From assembly GCF_001544015.1 (NCBI RefSeq), contig NZ_AP014924.1:1116001-1180000 (forward strand): a stretch of DNA of 64,000 bases, given 5' to 3'. This stretch comes from Limnochorda pilosa (GTDB lineage Bacteria; Bacillota; Limnochordia; Limnochordales; Limnochordaceae). This document shows, in pieces, positions 1 through 10,529 of this stretch (position 1 is the first letter of the stretch; each line of letters starts with the position of its first letter). Position numbers and translations under genes: made by a program. Below the pieces are notes generated by a model, which was not told where the DNA came from, did not search any database, and saw only the letters and a program-made list of their open reading frames with translations.

Positions 1-303
1 GCGAAGAGAGGCGCCCGGGGGGATCGGCCTCGCACGAAGTCGTTGATGGCGACCATGCCGCCCACGGGCTGACGCTCCCGCAGGCGGGTCAGGAGCGCGA
101 CGTTCTCCTCGGCCCCGTAGATGTGGGTGACGTTGCCGAGGTAGGCCAGGTCGAAGGGGCCCTCGGGCAACACCTCCAGGAAGTCCCCGGGGAAGGAGGT
201 GACGCCCGGCCACTCCCGTCCCTGGGCCCGGTTGAGATCGAGCACGCCGGGAAGGTCCTGCAGCACCGGCGCTCGAGGCAAGGCGATCTGGAGCGTCGTG
301 GGT
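1..303 (-). pseudogene. SAM-dependent methyltransferase, 5'-truncated remnant (3' end beyond left edge)
   Basis: Read on the minus strand from about 303 to the left edge, the frame gives the second half of an O-methyltransferase-type Rossmann domain: LQDLPGVLDL (the acidic-loop region after motif I), then FPGDFLEVLPEGPFDLAYLGN, HIYGAEENVALLTRLRE and GGMVAINDFVR. These match the usual order of motifs II to post-IV in that family. The dimerisation domain and a good glycine-rich motif I are missing; upstream of 303 the frame becomes unrelated sequence with no plausible start. The gene therefore seems to have lost its 5' half where the plus-strand promoter and AbrB-family gene begin. An internal GTG start is possible but would give a protein without the cofactor-binding N-terminus. 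Confidence 0.6.
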
Positions 304-323
304 ATCAGCCTGCCCGTTCCCCG

Positions 324-352
324 TTGAGCGCAGCGGGGGGACCGTGTACAAT
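324..352 (+). promoter_or_regulatory. Putative sigma-A promoter of the AbrB-family gene
   Basis: TTGAGC at 324-329 and TACAAT at 347-352 are separated by exactly 17 bases. This would start a transcript near 359, with a leader of about 100 nt before the ATG at 459. The match is by eye only. Confidence 0.5.
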
Positions 353-458
353 CGACCCGTGGAGGGAGGGGTCCCTCGCGACCACGACCAAGGCCTCCGT
401 GCGGCAGAGCAGGGAAGGCCCCCATCAGACCGCCAGCCATCGGGCCCGCTCGACGGCC

Positions 459-1538
459 ATGTCCTCGTTGGTCTCGCTGCCGGGCGTGCTCGCCCTGGCC
501 GCCCTGGCCGGCTGGGCGGCCGATCGCTTCGCCCTGCCTGCCGGTTGGATGCTCGGCGCGATCGTGGCCGGTCTGGGCCTCGCGCTCACCCGGGAGCGCG
601 CCCCCGCCGTACCGGCTGCCCTGCAGCGCATCGCGCTGGCGGCCATCGGGGTGCGCCTTGCCTCCACGGTGGATCCCGGCATCTGGCCGCTCCTGGGGAC
701 CGTCGCGCCTGCGCTCTTGATCTTCACGGCCGGTCTCCTGGCGGCCAGCGTCGGGGCAGGGTTGCTTCTGGCGCGGGTGGCGGGAGTGCCCAGGGCCACC
801 GGGGTACTGGCCTTCGTTCCAGGAGGGGCGTCGGCCATGGTGGCCATGAGTGGCGACGTCGGGGCGGACCCGCGTTTCGTGGCCACGGTGCAGTACGTGC
901 GACTGGTCGTGGTCGTCCTCAGCGCGCCCTTGCTCGCCGCCCTTGCCGTGTGGGCCGGCGGAGGAGCGGAGATGGCCGCGATTCCTGGGGTCTCTCGGCC
1001 GATGATCGCCGCCGGTGTGGCTGGCGGTTCCTCGGTTTCGGGTGCCCTGGTGCCGCACGCGGTCACCTACGGGGCCCTGATCGGAGGGCTGGTGCTGAAC
1101 CGCCGGCTTCCCATTCCCGCCGGTGGGATCCTGCTACCGCTCGTGCTCCTTCTCGGAGCGACCCTGGCAGGATGGCCCCACGCGCCTTTGCCGGCGTTCC
1201 TGGGGCAGGGGGCGTTTGTGGTGCTGGGGCTATGGGTGGGCCTCCAGTTCGACCGCCCCTCGCTGCGGCGGGCGGGCATCGCAGCGGTATGGGCGGCTGG
1301 GCTCACGCTGGCACTGGTGGGTATCGCCCTGGTGCTGGGATTCGGGATCCACTTGGAGACGGGAATGGCTTTGGAGACGGCCCTGCTGGGTACGACCCCC
1401 GGTGCGATCGACACCATGACCGCCATCGCGCTGGATCTTTCCCGCGAGCCGGCTCTGGTGCTGGCCATGCAGCTCTTCCGCATGCTGGCCGCGGTCGTCG
1501 TGGGGCCGGCGGTGGTCCGGGCTCTGGCCGGACCCTGA
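459..1538 (+). CDS. AbrB-family integral membrane protein (putative transporter)
   Basis: A 359-residue hydrophobic protein with about ten membrane segments and two similar halves, each with a G-rich stretch (GWMLGAIVAG near residue 28, FVPGGASAMVAMSGDVG in the first half, TTPGAIDTMTAIALDL near the C-terminus). This duplicated pattern is typical of the AbrB-duplication membrane family, often annotated as ammonia monooxygenase or AbrB regulator; the members are probably transporters and substrates are not established. The ATG at 459 gives the usual family length, whereas the open frame upstream is charged and unrelated. It is monocistronic behind its own promoter and sits between two truncated minus-strand genes, which suggests it arrived as a replacement cassette. 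Confidence 0.85.
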   Translation: MSSLVSLPGVLALAALAGWAADRFALPAGWMLGAIVAGLGLALTRERAPAVPAALQRIALAAIGVRLASTVDPGIWPLLGTVAPALLIFTAGLLAASVGAGLLLARVAGVPRATGVLAFVPGGASAMVAMSGDVGADPRFVATVQYVRLVVVVLSAPLLAALAVWAGGGAEMAAIPGVSRPMIAAGVAGGSSVSGALVPHAVTYGALIGGLVLNRRLPIPAGGILLPLVLLLGATLAGWPHAPLPAFLGQGAFVVLGLWVGLQFDRPSLRRAGIAAVWAAGLTLALVGIALVLGFGIHLETGMALETALLGTTPGAIDTMTAIALDLSREPALVLAMQLFRMLAAVVVGPAVVRALAGP

Positions 1539-1555
1539 GCCCGGGGCGGGTACGT

Positions 1556-1681
1556 CAGCAGCTCCGGATCCTCGGCGATCCCCAGAGCGATTCGCCGGAA
1601 GAGCGGCGAGGCCTCGCATTCCCGCTCCGCGAAGTTCCGGACTCGGCGGGCCACAGCCGCGAGGTCGTCCTTGGAGGGCAT
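1556..1681 (-). pseudogene. DUF2332-family protein, N-terminal fragment
   Basis: From an ATG at 1681 the frame reads 42 residues that look like the start of a DUF2332 protein: RNFAERECEASPLFRRIALG followed by IAEDPELL, where the family motif is an aromatic/acidic helix, SPLY and IAxDPE(V/L)L. After ELL the frame runs into sequence complementary to the end of the AbrB-family gene and the similarity ends. DUF2332 proteins are usually above 300 residues, so about 85 % of the gene is missing. It follows the acyl-CoA dehydrogenase gene on the same strand. The function of intact DUF2332 proteins is unknown. Confidence 0.55.
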
Positions 1682-1752
1682 CAGAGGTTCATTCTCCCGT
1701 TCCGCGAGTAGAGCAGCCAGGAAGAGGGCGTCGTGCCACGCTGGCCGGCGAT

Positions 1753-2892
1753 CTACGCCCCGATTTCCCGGGCAAGGACCAAGCGCAGGATCTCGGAGGT
1801 GCCCTCGCCGATCTCCATCAGGCGCACGTCGCGCCAGTAGCGTTCGACGGGGACGTCCCGCATGTAGCCGGCGCCGCCGTGGATCTGGATGGCCTGGTTG
1901 GCGGCCCGGGTCGCCGCCTCGGAGGCGAAGAGCTTGGCCATGGCCGCCTCCTGGCGGTAGGGGCGCTTCTGGTCCTTGAGCCAGGCCGCGCGGAGGTAGG
2001 CGGTGCGGGCCAGCTCCAGCTCCATGGCCATGTCGGCCAGCTTGAACCGGATCGCCTCGAACTGGCCGATGGGCTTCCCAAAGGCGACCCGCTCCCTGGC
2101 GTAGGCGAGGGAGCGGTCCAGCGCGGCTTGGCCGATGCCCACGGAGAGGGCGGCGATCCCGATGCGGCCACCGTCCAGGATCTGCAGGGACTGCTCGTAC
2201 CCGCGGCCTTCCTCGCCCACGATGCCGTCGAGGCCAAGGCGGACGCCGTCCAGGAAGAGGGGGGCGGTATCCGAACCGTGGAGGCCCAGCTTCTCGTACT
2301 GGGGGCCCACGCTGAAGCCTGGGGTGCCGGCGGGTACCAGGAAGGCGGTGACGCCGCCCTTGCCGCCGCCGGGCCGGGTGGCCGCCATGACCACCGCCGC
2401 CCCGGCATTCTGGGCGTTGGTGATGTAAGCCTTGGATCCGTTCAACACCCAGCCGTCGTCCTCTCGCTCGGCCCGGGTCTGGGGGTGGGCGGCATCGGAG
2501 CCGCTGCCGGGCTCGGTGAGGCCGAAGGCGATCAGCGTCTTGCCCTGGGCGGCGGGCGTCAGCCAGAGGTCCTTCTGGGCGGGGCTTCCGAAGAGGTTCA
2601 GGTACCCCGCACCCAGGGAGCAGTGGGCCGCGTAGGTGAGGGCCACGGCTCCGTCCGCCCAAGCCAGCTCCTCGATGGTGAGGGCGTAGCTCGTGGTGTC
2701 ACCGCCCGAGCCGCCGTACGCCTCGGGAAAGGGGATACCGAAGAGGCCGAGCTCGGCCATCCGGTCCAGCAGGGGCTGATGGAAGCGGGCGGTACGGTCG
2801 TACTCGGCCGCCTGGGGTGCCAACTCCTCCCGGGCGAAGCTCCGCACCATGTCGCGGATCGCCTTCTGGTCCTGCGTCAGGTCGAAGTCCAC
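1753..2892 (-). CDS. Acyl-CoA dehydrogenase
   Basis: An FAD-dependent acyl-CoA dehydrogenase of 379 residues, the usual length for the short/branched-chain acyl-CoA class; it would introduce the alpha,beta double bond into an acyl-CoA and pass electrons to ETF. Visible signatures are FGLTEPGSGSDA (FAD/substrate-binding motif), IHGGAGYMRD (residues around 340) and the C-terminal catalytic region RLMEIGEGTSEILRL, whose glutamate is the usual base position. The start is taken as the GTG at 2892 because AAGGGGG lies nine bases upstream; a TTG at 2913 would add seven residues. It is the last intact gene of the meaB - mutase operon, so branched-chain amino acid or propionate-related acyl-CoAs are likely substrates. 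Confidence 0.93.
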   Translation of the reverse strand: MDFDLTQDQKAIRDMVRSFAREELAPQAAEYDRTARFHQPLLDRMAELGLFGIPFPEAYGGSGGDTTSYALTIEELAWADGAVALTYAAHCSLGAGYLNLFGSPAQKDLWLTPAAQGKTLIAFGLTEPGSGSDAAHPQTRAEREDDGWVLNGSKAYITNAQNAGAAVVMAATRPGGGKGGVTAFLVPAGTPGFSVGPQYEKLGLHGSDTAPLFLDGVRLGLDGIVGEEGRGYEQSLQILDGGRIGIAALSVGIGQAALDRSLAYARERVAFGKPIGQFEAIRFKLADMAMELELARTAYLRAAWLKDQKRPYRQEAAMAKLFASEAATRAANQAIQIHGGAGYMRDVPVERYWRDVRLMEIGEGTSEILRLVLAREIGA

Positions 2893-2996
2893 CTTCCCAG
2901 ACCCCCTTCGCAAGGTGACGTGCCGAACGCAACGCGCTGGTCTTCTGCCCCGCGTGGGGTGCGGGCGGGCGCCGCCGGCGCTGGCCCCAACCGTAC

Positions 2997-3419
2997 CTAG
3001 CCCCGGGCGTAGCTGGCCGGCGACGCCTCCACCCGCTGCCGGATCCAGCGGACCATCTCCTCCATGGACTGGCCGGGGGTGAAGACCTCCTCCACCACGC
3101 CCTCGCGCTTGAGGGCGGAGACGTCCTCGGCCGGGATGGTCCCGCCGGCGACGAGCACGATGTCTTCTGCTTCCTGGCGTCGGAGCTCCTCCCGGATGAG
3201 GGGAAGGAGGGTCATGTGCGCCCCCGAGAGGATGCTGATGCCGATCACGTCCGCATCCTCCTGGATGGCCATCTGCACCACGGACTCGGGCGTCTGGAAG
3301 AGCCCGGAGTAGATCACCTCCATGCCCGCGTCCCGGAGACCCCGGGCGATCACCTTCGCCCCCCGGTCGTGCCCGTCCATCCCCACCTTCGCGATGAGCA
3401 CCCGGATCTTCTCGGACAC
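2997..3419 (-). CDS. Methylmalonyl-CoA mutase, B12-binding subunit
   Basis: A 140-residue stand-alone cobalamin-binding domain. It has the DxHxxG box (GMDGHDRGAK, residues 13-22) that supplies the lower-axial histidine to B12, the SxL motif (SILSGAH) and the GG loop (VAGGTIP). In many bacteria and archaea methylmalonyl-CoA mutase is split into a catalytic chain and this small chain; here the catalytic chain is directly upstream, 28 bases away. The GTG at 3419 is preceded by GGGGGAGG. It would work with the upstream gene to interconvert succinyl-CoA and (R)-methylmalonyl-CoA. Confidence 0.95.
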   Translation of the reverse strand: MSEKIRVLIAKVGMDGHDRGAKVIARGLRDAGMEVIYSGLFQTPESVVQMAIQEDADVIGISILSGAHMTLLPLIREELRRQEAEDIVLVAGGTIPAEDVSALKREGVVEEVFTPGQSMEEMVRWIRQRVEASPASYARG

Positions 3420-3447
3420 CGTTCCTCCCCCTCGTCCCCCGGCAGGT

Positions 3448-5143
<1,696 letters not shown>

Positions 5144-5151
<8 letters not shown>

Positions 5152-6163
5152 CGTTGCCTCGCCTCCCGTTGCCGTGGGGGGGATTGTCGAGGAAAAGGTC
5201 CACCAGCCGCCGGGCCGCCAGGGTGGGTGCCTCCTCGCGCCGGCTGATGCGATCCAGCGTTGCCTCCCGCTGCGGGCCCTCGGCCAGGAACCGCTGGAGA
5301 CGCTCGTGCACCTCCAGGCCCAGGAGCGTGTCGAGCTCGTGCTGGAGCTGGCGGCGCCGCCGCTCTTCCCGGAGACCTGCGCCCTCGAGGAAGCGGCGGT
5401 GGCCCAGGATCCCCTCCCACACGGCGTCGATGCCCTCACCTTCGGTGCTGACGACCGGGAGCACCGGCGGCGTCCAGTCCGTCTTCGGGCCGAGCTGCAG
5501 GGTGGCCCGCACCTCGGCCTGGGCCCGGTCGGCGCCGGGCAGGTCCGCCTTGTTGACCACGAAAAGGTCCGCGATCTCCATGACGCCGGCCTTGATGGTC
5601 TGGATCGAGTCGCCCGACGCGGGAGTCAGCACCAGGAGCGTCGTGTCGGCCACCTGGGCGATCGCCCACTCGGACTGGCCCACGCCCACCGTCTCCACCA
5701 GGATCAGCCCGTACCCCGCCGCGTCCAGGACCTGCATGACCTCCCACGTGGTGCGGGCCAGCCCGCCGAGGCTGCCCCGGGCGCTCATGCTGCGGATGAA
5801 GACGTCGGGGTCCAGGGTGTGGTCCAGCATGCGCACCCGGTCCCCCAGGAAGGCGCCCCCCGTGAAGGGGCTGGTGGGGTCCACCGCGACGACCCCAACC
5901 CGCAAACCTTCGCGGCGGGCCTGAAAGACCATTTGGTTGATGAGCGAGCTCTTCCCGGAGCCGGGGGCGCCGGTGACGCCCACGGTGTATGCTCGCCCCG
6001 CATGAGGGTAGAGGCGGGCAAGAAGGTCGCCCTTGAGCGGGTGATCGTCCTCCACGTACGAGATGGCGCGCGCCAGGGCACGCCTGTCCCCGGCCAAGAG
6101 CTGGTCGCTCAGGGCCGCGGCATCTGACGGCAGATGCCGCACGCCCCGTTCCGTCGCTTCCAT
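5144..6163 (-). CDS. meaB: Methylmalonyl-CoA mutase-associated GTPase MeaB/ArgK
   Basis: A 339-residue G3E-family P-loop GTPase that protects and reloads adenosylcobalamin on methylmalonyl-CoA mutase. Visible are Walker [14 protein letters not shown], the switch region [29 protein letters not shown] (G3/Walker B region) and VVNKAD (G4). The ATG at 6163 has GGGGG eight bases upstream and fits the family length of about 330; a TTG at 6214 would add 17 residues of atypical sequence. It is the first gene of the operon meaB - mutase - B12 subunit - acyl-CoA dehydrogenase. MeaB next to the split mutase is a standard arrangement. Confidence 0.95.
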
Positions 6164-6252
6164 CGAGAGGCCCCCAGTGGCCCGTCGCGTGCGAACCGCG
6201 AGCAACGGTTTCAAGCAAACCGTGCGCGCTTTGGTACCACAAGTCGTGTTTT

Positions 6253-6282
6253 AGTATAATCCGACGCAAGGATCGTAGATCC
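6253..6282 (-). promoter_or_regulatory. Possible promoter/operator upstream of meaB
   Basis: On the minus strand TATACT (6253-6258) is a good -10 element, but the hexamer 17 bases upstream (GATCTA) is a poor -35. A short inverted repeat GGATC-GTA-GATCC (6270-6282) covers the -35 position, which would suit regulator binding. There are no other elements in this 134-bp gap. Confidence 0.3.
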
Positions 6283-6297
6283 CTTCTTGCTGACCGG

Positions 6298-7143
<846 letters not shown>

Positions 7144-7241
7144 GGTCCATCCCTCCTGGGCTTGCCCCATGCTCGCGGGCTCGTTGCCCGTGCCCGGGCG
7201 CCGCACCACCGGCGCCCGGGCAGGCGAGAGGCGCGTTCAGC

Positions 7242-8441
7242 CTAGTGCGCCGGCGCGAACTCGCCGATGAAGTCCAGCCGGTTGGTCCGGGCGTTGAGGC
7301 GGTAAAGGAGGACCTGGTCGGCTCCCGCATGCCGCTCGGGCGTGAAGGTCACCGGCAGGGCGAGGCCCTGGGGGTCGAAGGCCCTCAGCGTCTCGAGCCC
7401 CGCCTTCACGCCTGCCCCGTCCAGGGTGGGCGCACGCTTCAGCGCTTCGATGAGCACCATGGCCGTGGCGGCTCCCTGAGCGTAGTGGGGCGGGCGCACC
7501 TGCTCCTCGGGGCTGAAACGGTCGTTCATCTGCTTCAACCGCGCGTTGCCGGGCACGTCCTCATACCAGGTGCGTGACGCGGAGGTGGTGATGAAGCCGT
7601 CCGCATTGGCGCCGGCCAGGTGGAGGAGCTCCTCGCCGCCGGCGTAGTGGATCCCAAGGAAGGTGGCCCGCAGGCCGTTCCGGCGGGCGTCCCGCAGGAA
7701 GACCGAGAGGGGCGAGGCCACGTTCTGGAAGAGGACGTACTCCGCCCGGTTGCGACGCAGGTCCAGGACCTGGCTGGTGGCGTCGAGGATGTCGGCGGCC
7801 ATCTCCTGGGAGGCGACCACCTGCATCTGCCTCGCCTCGGCATAGGCCTTGCCGGCGGCCAGAGGCGAGCGGCCGTAGGGCGACGGGTGGACGTTGAAGG
7901 CCACGCGCGGCGGGCTGGATCCTTGGTGGAGCTGCTCCACGTAATCCAGGAGCACCTGCATGTGGTCGTCGTAGGTCATACTGAGGAAGAAGTCGTACTC
8001 GCCCGGTTCATCCAGCAGACCCTTGTGGAAGGACGCCGACAGGGTGGGGACGCGGGCCTTGTTGACCTCCTCCTTGATGGCCAGGTTAGGCCCCGTGCCC
8101 CAGGTGATGAGCCCCACCAGGTTCTGTTGGGAGCTGAACTGGCGGAAGGTGGAGAGGGTGAGCTGGGGATTGTACTGGTCGTCGGACCAGACGAGCTTCA
8201 CCCGCACGGGCCCGAAGCGGTCGGTCTGGACGATGCCGCCTTGCTCCGCTTCCAGCCAGCGGAAGAAGTGGAGCGCCCCGTCGGCGTAGTGGCGGCCCGC
8301 GTCGCTGGTGGGGCCGGTCCACGTCCCGATGAGCCCGAAGGTGACCTCGGGTGTCTGCTGGGCGGTGGCCGGGCCGGGAACCGCCACGGCCGAGAGCAGA
8401 AGGAGCAGCCAGCTTGCGAGTGCCCTGATTCGAACCACCAT
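7242..8441 (-). CDS. Branched-chain amino acid-type ABC transporter, substrate-binding protein
   Basis: A 399-residue periplasmic binding protein of the LivJ/LivK fold. The N-terminus is a classical Sec signal peptide (WLLLLLSAVAVPGPATAQQ, cleavage probably after ATA or AQQ), with no lipobox cysteine. The mature part starts with VTFGLIGTWTGPTSDAGRHY, the typical opening of this fold, and continues with a type-I periplasmic binding pattern. GGAGGG five bases before the ATG at 8441 sets the start. It lies between livM and livF. The ligand cannot be read from sequence; acyl-CoA-ligase-linked relatives are often assigned to aromatic or short-chain carboxylates. Confidence 0.9.
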   Translation of the reverse strand: MVVRIRALASWLLLLLSAVAVPGPATAQQTPEVTFGLIGTWTGPTSDAGRHYADGALHFFRWLEAEQGGIVQTDRFGPVRVKLVWSDDQYNPQLTLSTFRQFSSQQNLVGLITWGTGPNLAIKEEVNKARVPTLSASFHKGLLDEPGEYDFFLSMTYDDHMQVLLDYVEQLHQGSSPPRVAFNVHPSPYGRSPLAAGKAYAEARQMQVVASQEMAADILDATSQVLDLRRNRAEYVLFQNVASPLSVFLRDARRNGLRATFLGIHYAGGEELLHLAGANADGFITTSASRTWYEDVPGNARLKQMNDRFSPEEQVRPPHYAQGAATAMVLIEALKRAPTLDGAGVKAGLETLRAFDPQGLALPVTFTPERHAGADQVLLYRLNARTNRLDFIGEFAPAH

Positions 8442-8549
8442 CGTTCCCTCCGTTCTGTGTCTGTGTGCACGTGAAGCCTTCGCGGCCAAGCCCGCGTGGG
8501 GTCGACGTGGCCTGCGGGAAGGCACCGGAGCCCCTCCGGGCAGGCGGGT

Positions 8550-9599
8550 TCAGTACCGGAACGGCCACAGGTTGAAGTAGCTCTTGATCACCCGCCACCG
8601 GTCCGCCAGCCCCTGCGGCTCGAAGACGAGGAAGCCCACCACCACCAGGCCGAAGACCGCGTAGCGGAGCCCGATGAAAAGGTTCGAAACGCCGGGCATC
8701 GCCTGGGAGAGGAGGTCGGCCCCCACCCGCAGCCCCTCGGGCAGGAGGGTGATGAAGACCGCGCCCAGGATCGAGCCGATGACGCTCCCCATGCCTCCCA
8801 CGATGATCATGGCTAGGTACTCGATGGAGAGGGTCAGGGTGAACCGCTCGGCCGACACCACCCCCGACAGGTATGCCCACAACCCCCCGGCCACGCCCAC
8901 GTAGAAGGAGCTGATCGAGAAGGCCAGCAGCTTGTAGAGGAAGACGTCCACACCCATGGCCGCCGCCGCCCGGTCGTTGTCGCGGATTGCGGCGAAGGCC
9001 CTGCCGAAGCGGCTCCGGAGCAGGTTGAGGGCCGCGAAGACGAAGACGGCGGTAACGGCCAGCACCAGATAGTAGAAGGCCCGATCGGAGCCCAGGCTTA
9101 GGCCGAAGAGGGTGGGATCGCCCACGCGTAGGTACGAGGTCCCGCCGCCCCCCGAATCGTACAGGTTGAACCCAAACTGCAGGATCACCTGGGCCGCCAG
9201 GGTGGCCAGGGCCAGGTAGAGGCCCTTCACCCGCAGGGAAGGGATGCCGAAGACCGCGCCCACCGCGGCGGTAGCGGTCCCTGCCAGCGGGAGCGCCAGC
9301 CAGAAGGGAAGGCCCTGACCCGCGAGGATGCCGGTGACGTACGCCCCCACGCCCATGAAGGCCCCGTGGCCCAGGGAGATCTGCCCCGTGTTGCCCGTGA
9401 GGAGGTTCAACCCCAGGGTGCCGATGACGAAGATGCCCACCAGGGTCGCCAGGTAGACCAGGTAGTCGCTCCGCAGCAGGGGCACCAGGCTCAGGAGCAG
9501 GAGGAGCCCCGCGACGAAGAGGCGCCCCGTGGCGTTGGGGAAGACGGTGAGATCGTCCTGGTAGCGCACCTTGTAGTTGCCGCAGGCCGTGAGCTGCAC
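8550..9599 (-). CDS. livM: Branched-chain amino acid-type ABC transporter, permease LivM
   Basis: A 349-residue permease with about nine membrane helices and the LivM signature GLNLLTGNTGQISLGHGAF (residues 63-81) plus the EAA-like loop around RAFAAIRDNDRAAAAMGVD that contacts the ATPase. The start is a GTG at 9599 with GGGGGGAT six bases upstream. The N-terminal 25 residues before the first helix are hydrophilic and slightly longer than usual. It is 42 bases downstream of livH. Confidence 0.93.
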   Translation of the reverse strand: MQLTACGNYKVRYQDDLTVFPNATGRLFVAGLLLLLSLVPLLRSDYLVYLATLVGIFVIGTLGLNLLTGNTGQISLGHGAFMGVGAYVTGILAGQGLPFWLALPLAGTATAAVGAVFGIPSLRVKGLYLALATLAAQVILQFGFNLYDSGGGGTSYLRVGDPTLFGLSLGSDRAFYYLVLAVTAVFVFAALNLLRSRFGRAFAAIRDNDRAAAAMGVDVFLYKLLAFSISSFYVGVAGGLWAYLSGVVSAERFTLTLSIEYLAMIIVGGMGSVIGSILGAVFITLLPEGLRVGADLLSQAMPGVSNLFIGLRYAVFGLVVVGFLVFEPQGLADRWRVIKSYFNLWPFRY

Positions 9600-9641
9600 C
9601 TCGATCCCCCCGCCTGGGCCCGGCGCCGTTCCGCGCCAGGG

Positions 9642-10529
9642 CTAGACCCGCTCGATCTCCACCGTGCCGAAGAGCCCGTAGGGTTTCACCATCAGGATGA
9701 GGACCAGGACGACGAACGGGACCACCTGCTGCACCCCCACCCCCAACAGTGGGCTCAGGTAGCCGGCGCTCAGGTTCTCCAGGATGCCGATGAGGAGACC
9801 TCCCACCACGGCCCCGGGCACGCTGTCCAGCCCGCCCACGATGGCGGCAGGGAAGACCAGGATGCCGATGGCGCTCAGCCCCTCGGTGCTCAGGCTGGTG
9901 ATGCTGCCCACCACGATGCCGGCGGCCACCGCCGCCACCAGGGCGATCGCCCAGCTGATGCCGAAGATCCGCCGCACGCTGACCCCCAGGGAGAGGGCCG
10001 CCTGCTGGTCGTCGGCCACAGCCCGCATGGAGATGCCGAGCGTGCTCCGGCTGAAGAAGAGGTTGAAGACCACCAGGAAGAGAGCCGAGGCGGCCAGCGC
10101 CGCCAGGTGGAGGGTGGAGAGGTAGACGCCGCCCACCACGATGGGCTCGTCGGGCAGGAAGGGCGGGAAGACGAAGTAGCCCGCGCCCCAACCCAGGTAC
10201 ATGAGCCCCTTCAGGATGCTGGAAAGCCCGATGGTCACCATGATGACCGCGATGATCTCCTTGCCGATCAGCGGCCGCAGCACCGCTCGCTCCACCCCGA
10301 GCCCCATCAGGAAGAAGACGGCCAGGGTGGCCAGCACGGCAAGGCCGAAGGGGAGGCGGAGCGTGTCGCTGAAGGCCAGGGCCACGAAGGCGCCCAGGGC
10401 CAGGAAGTCGCCGTGGGCGAAGTTGATCACCCGGCTCGCCTTGTAGATCAGCACGAAGCCGAGAGCTGCCAGGGCGTAGATCGAGCCCACCACCACGCCG
10501 TTAACCACGAGCTGCAGCAGGAAGTCCAG
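9642..10529 (-). CDS. livH: Branched-chain amino acid-type ABC transporter, permease LivH
   Basis: A 295-residue LivH permease: VVNGVVVGSIYALAALGFVL near the N-terminus, KASRVINFAHGDFLALGAF, and the coupling loop MRAVADDQQAALSLGVSV. Homologues normally begin with the segment xDFLLQLLVNGLVVGS; that segment is present here (DFLLQLVVNGVVVG) but preceded in frame only by CTG at 10529, which has a strong GGAGGTGA six bases upstream. The nearest conventional start is GTG at 10508, which lacks a ribosome site and removes part of the first helix. A CTG start is therefore proposed. The gene overlaps the end of the acyl-CoA ligase gene by 29 bases. Confidence 0.9.
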   Translation of the reverse strand: MDFLLQLVVNGVVVGSIYALAALGFVLIYKASRVINFAHGDFLALGAFVALAFSDTLRLPFGLAVLATLAVFFLMGLGVERAVLRPLIGKEIIAVIMVTIGLSSILKGLMYLGWGAGYFVFPPFLPDEPIVVGGVYLSTLHLAALAASALFLVVFNLFFSRSTLGISMRAVADDQQAALSLGVSVRRIFGISWAIALVAAVAAGIVVGSITSLSTEGLSAIGILVFPAAIVGGLDSVPGAVVGGLLIGILENLSAGYLSPLLGVGVQQVVPFVVLVLILMVKPYGLFGTVEIERV

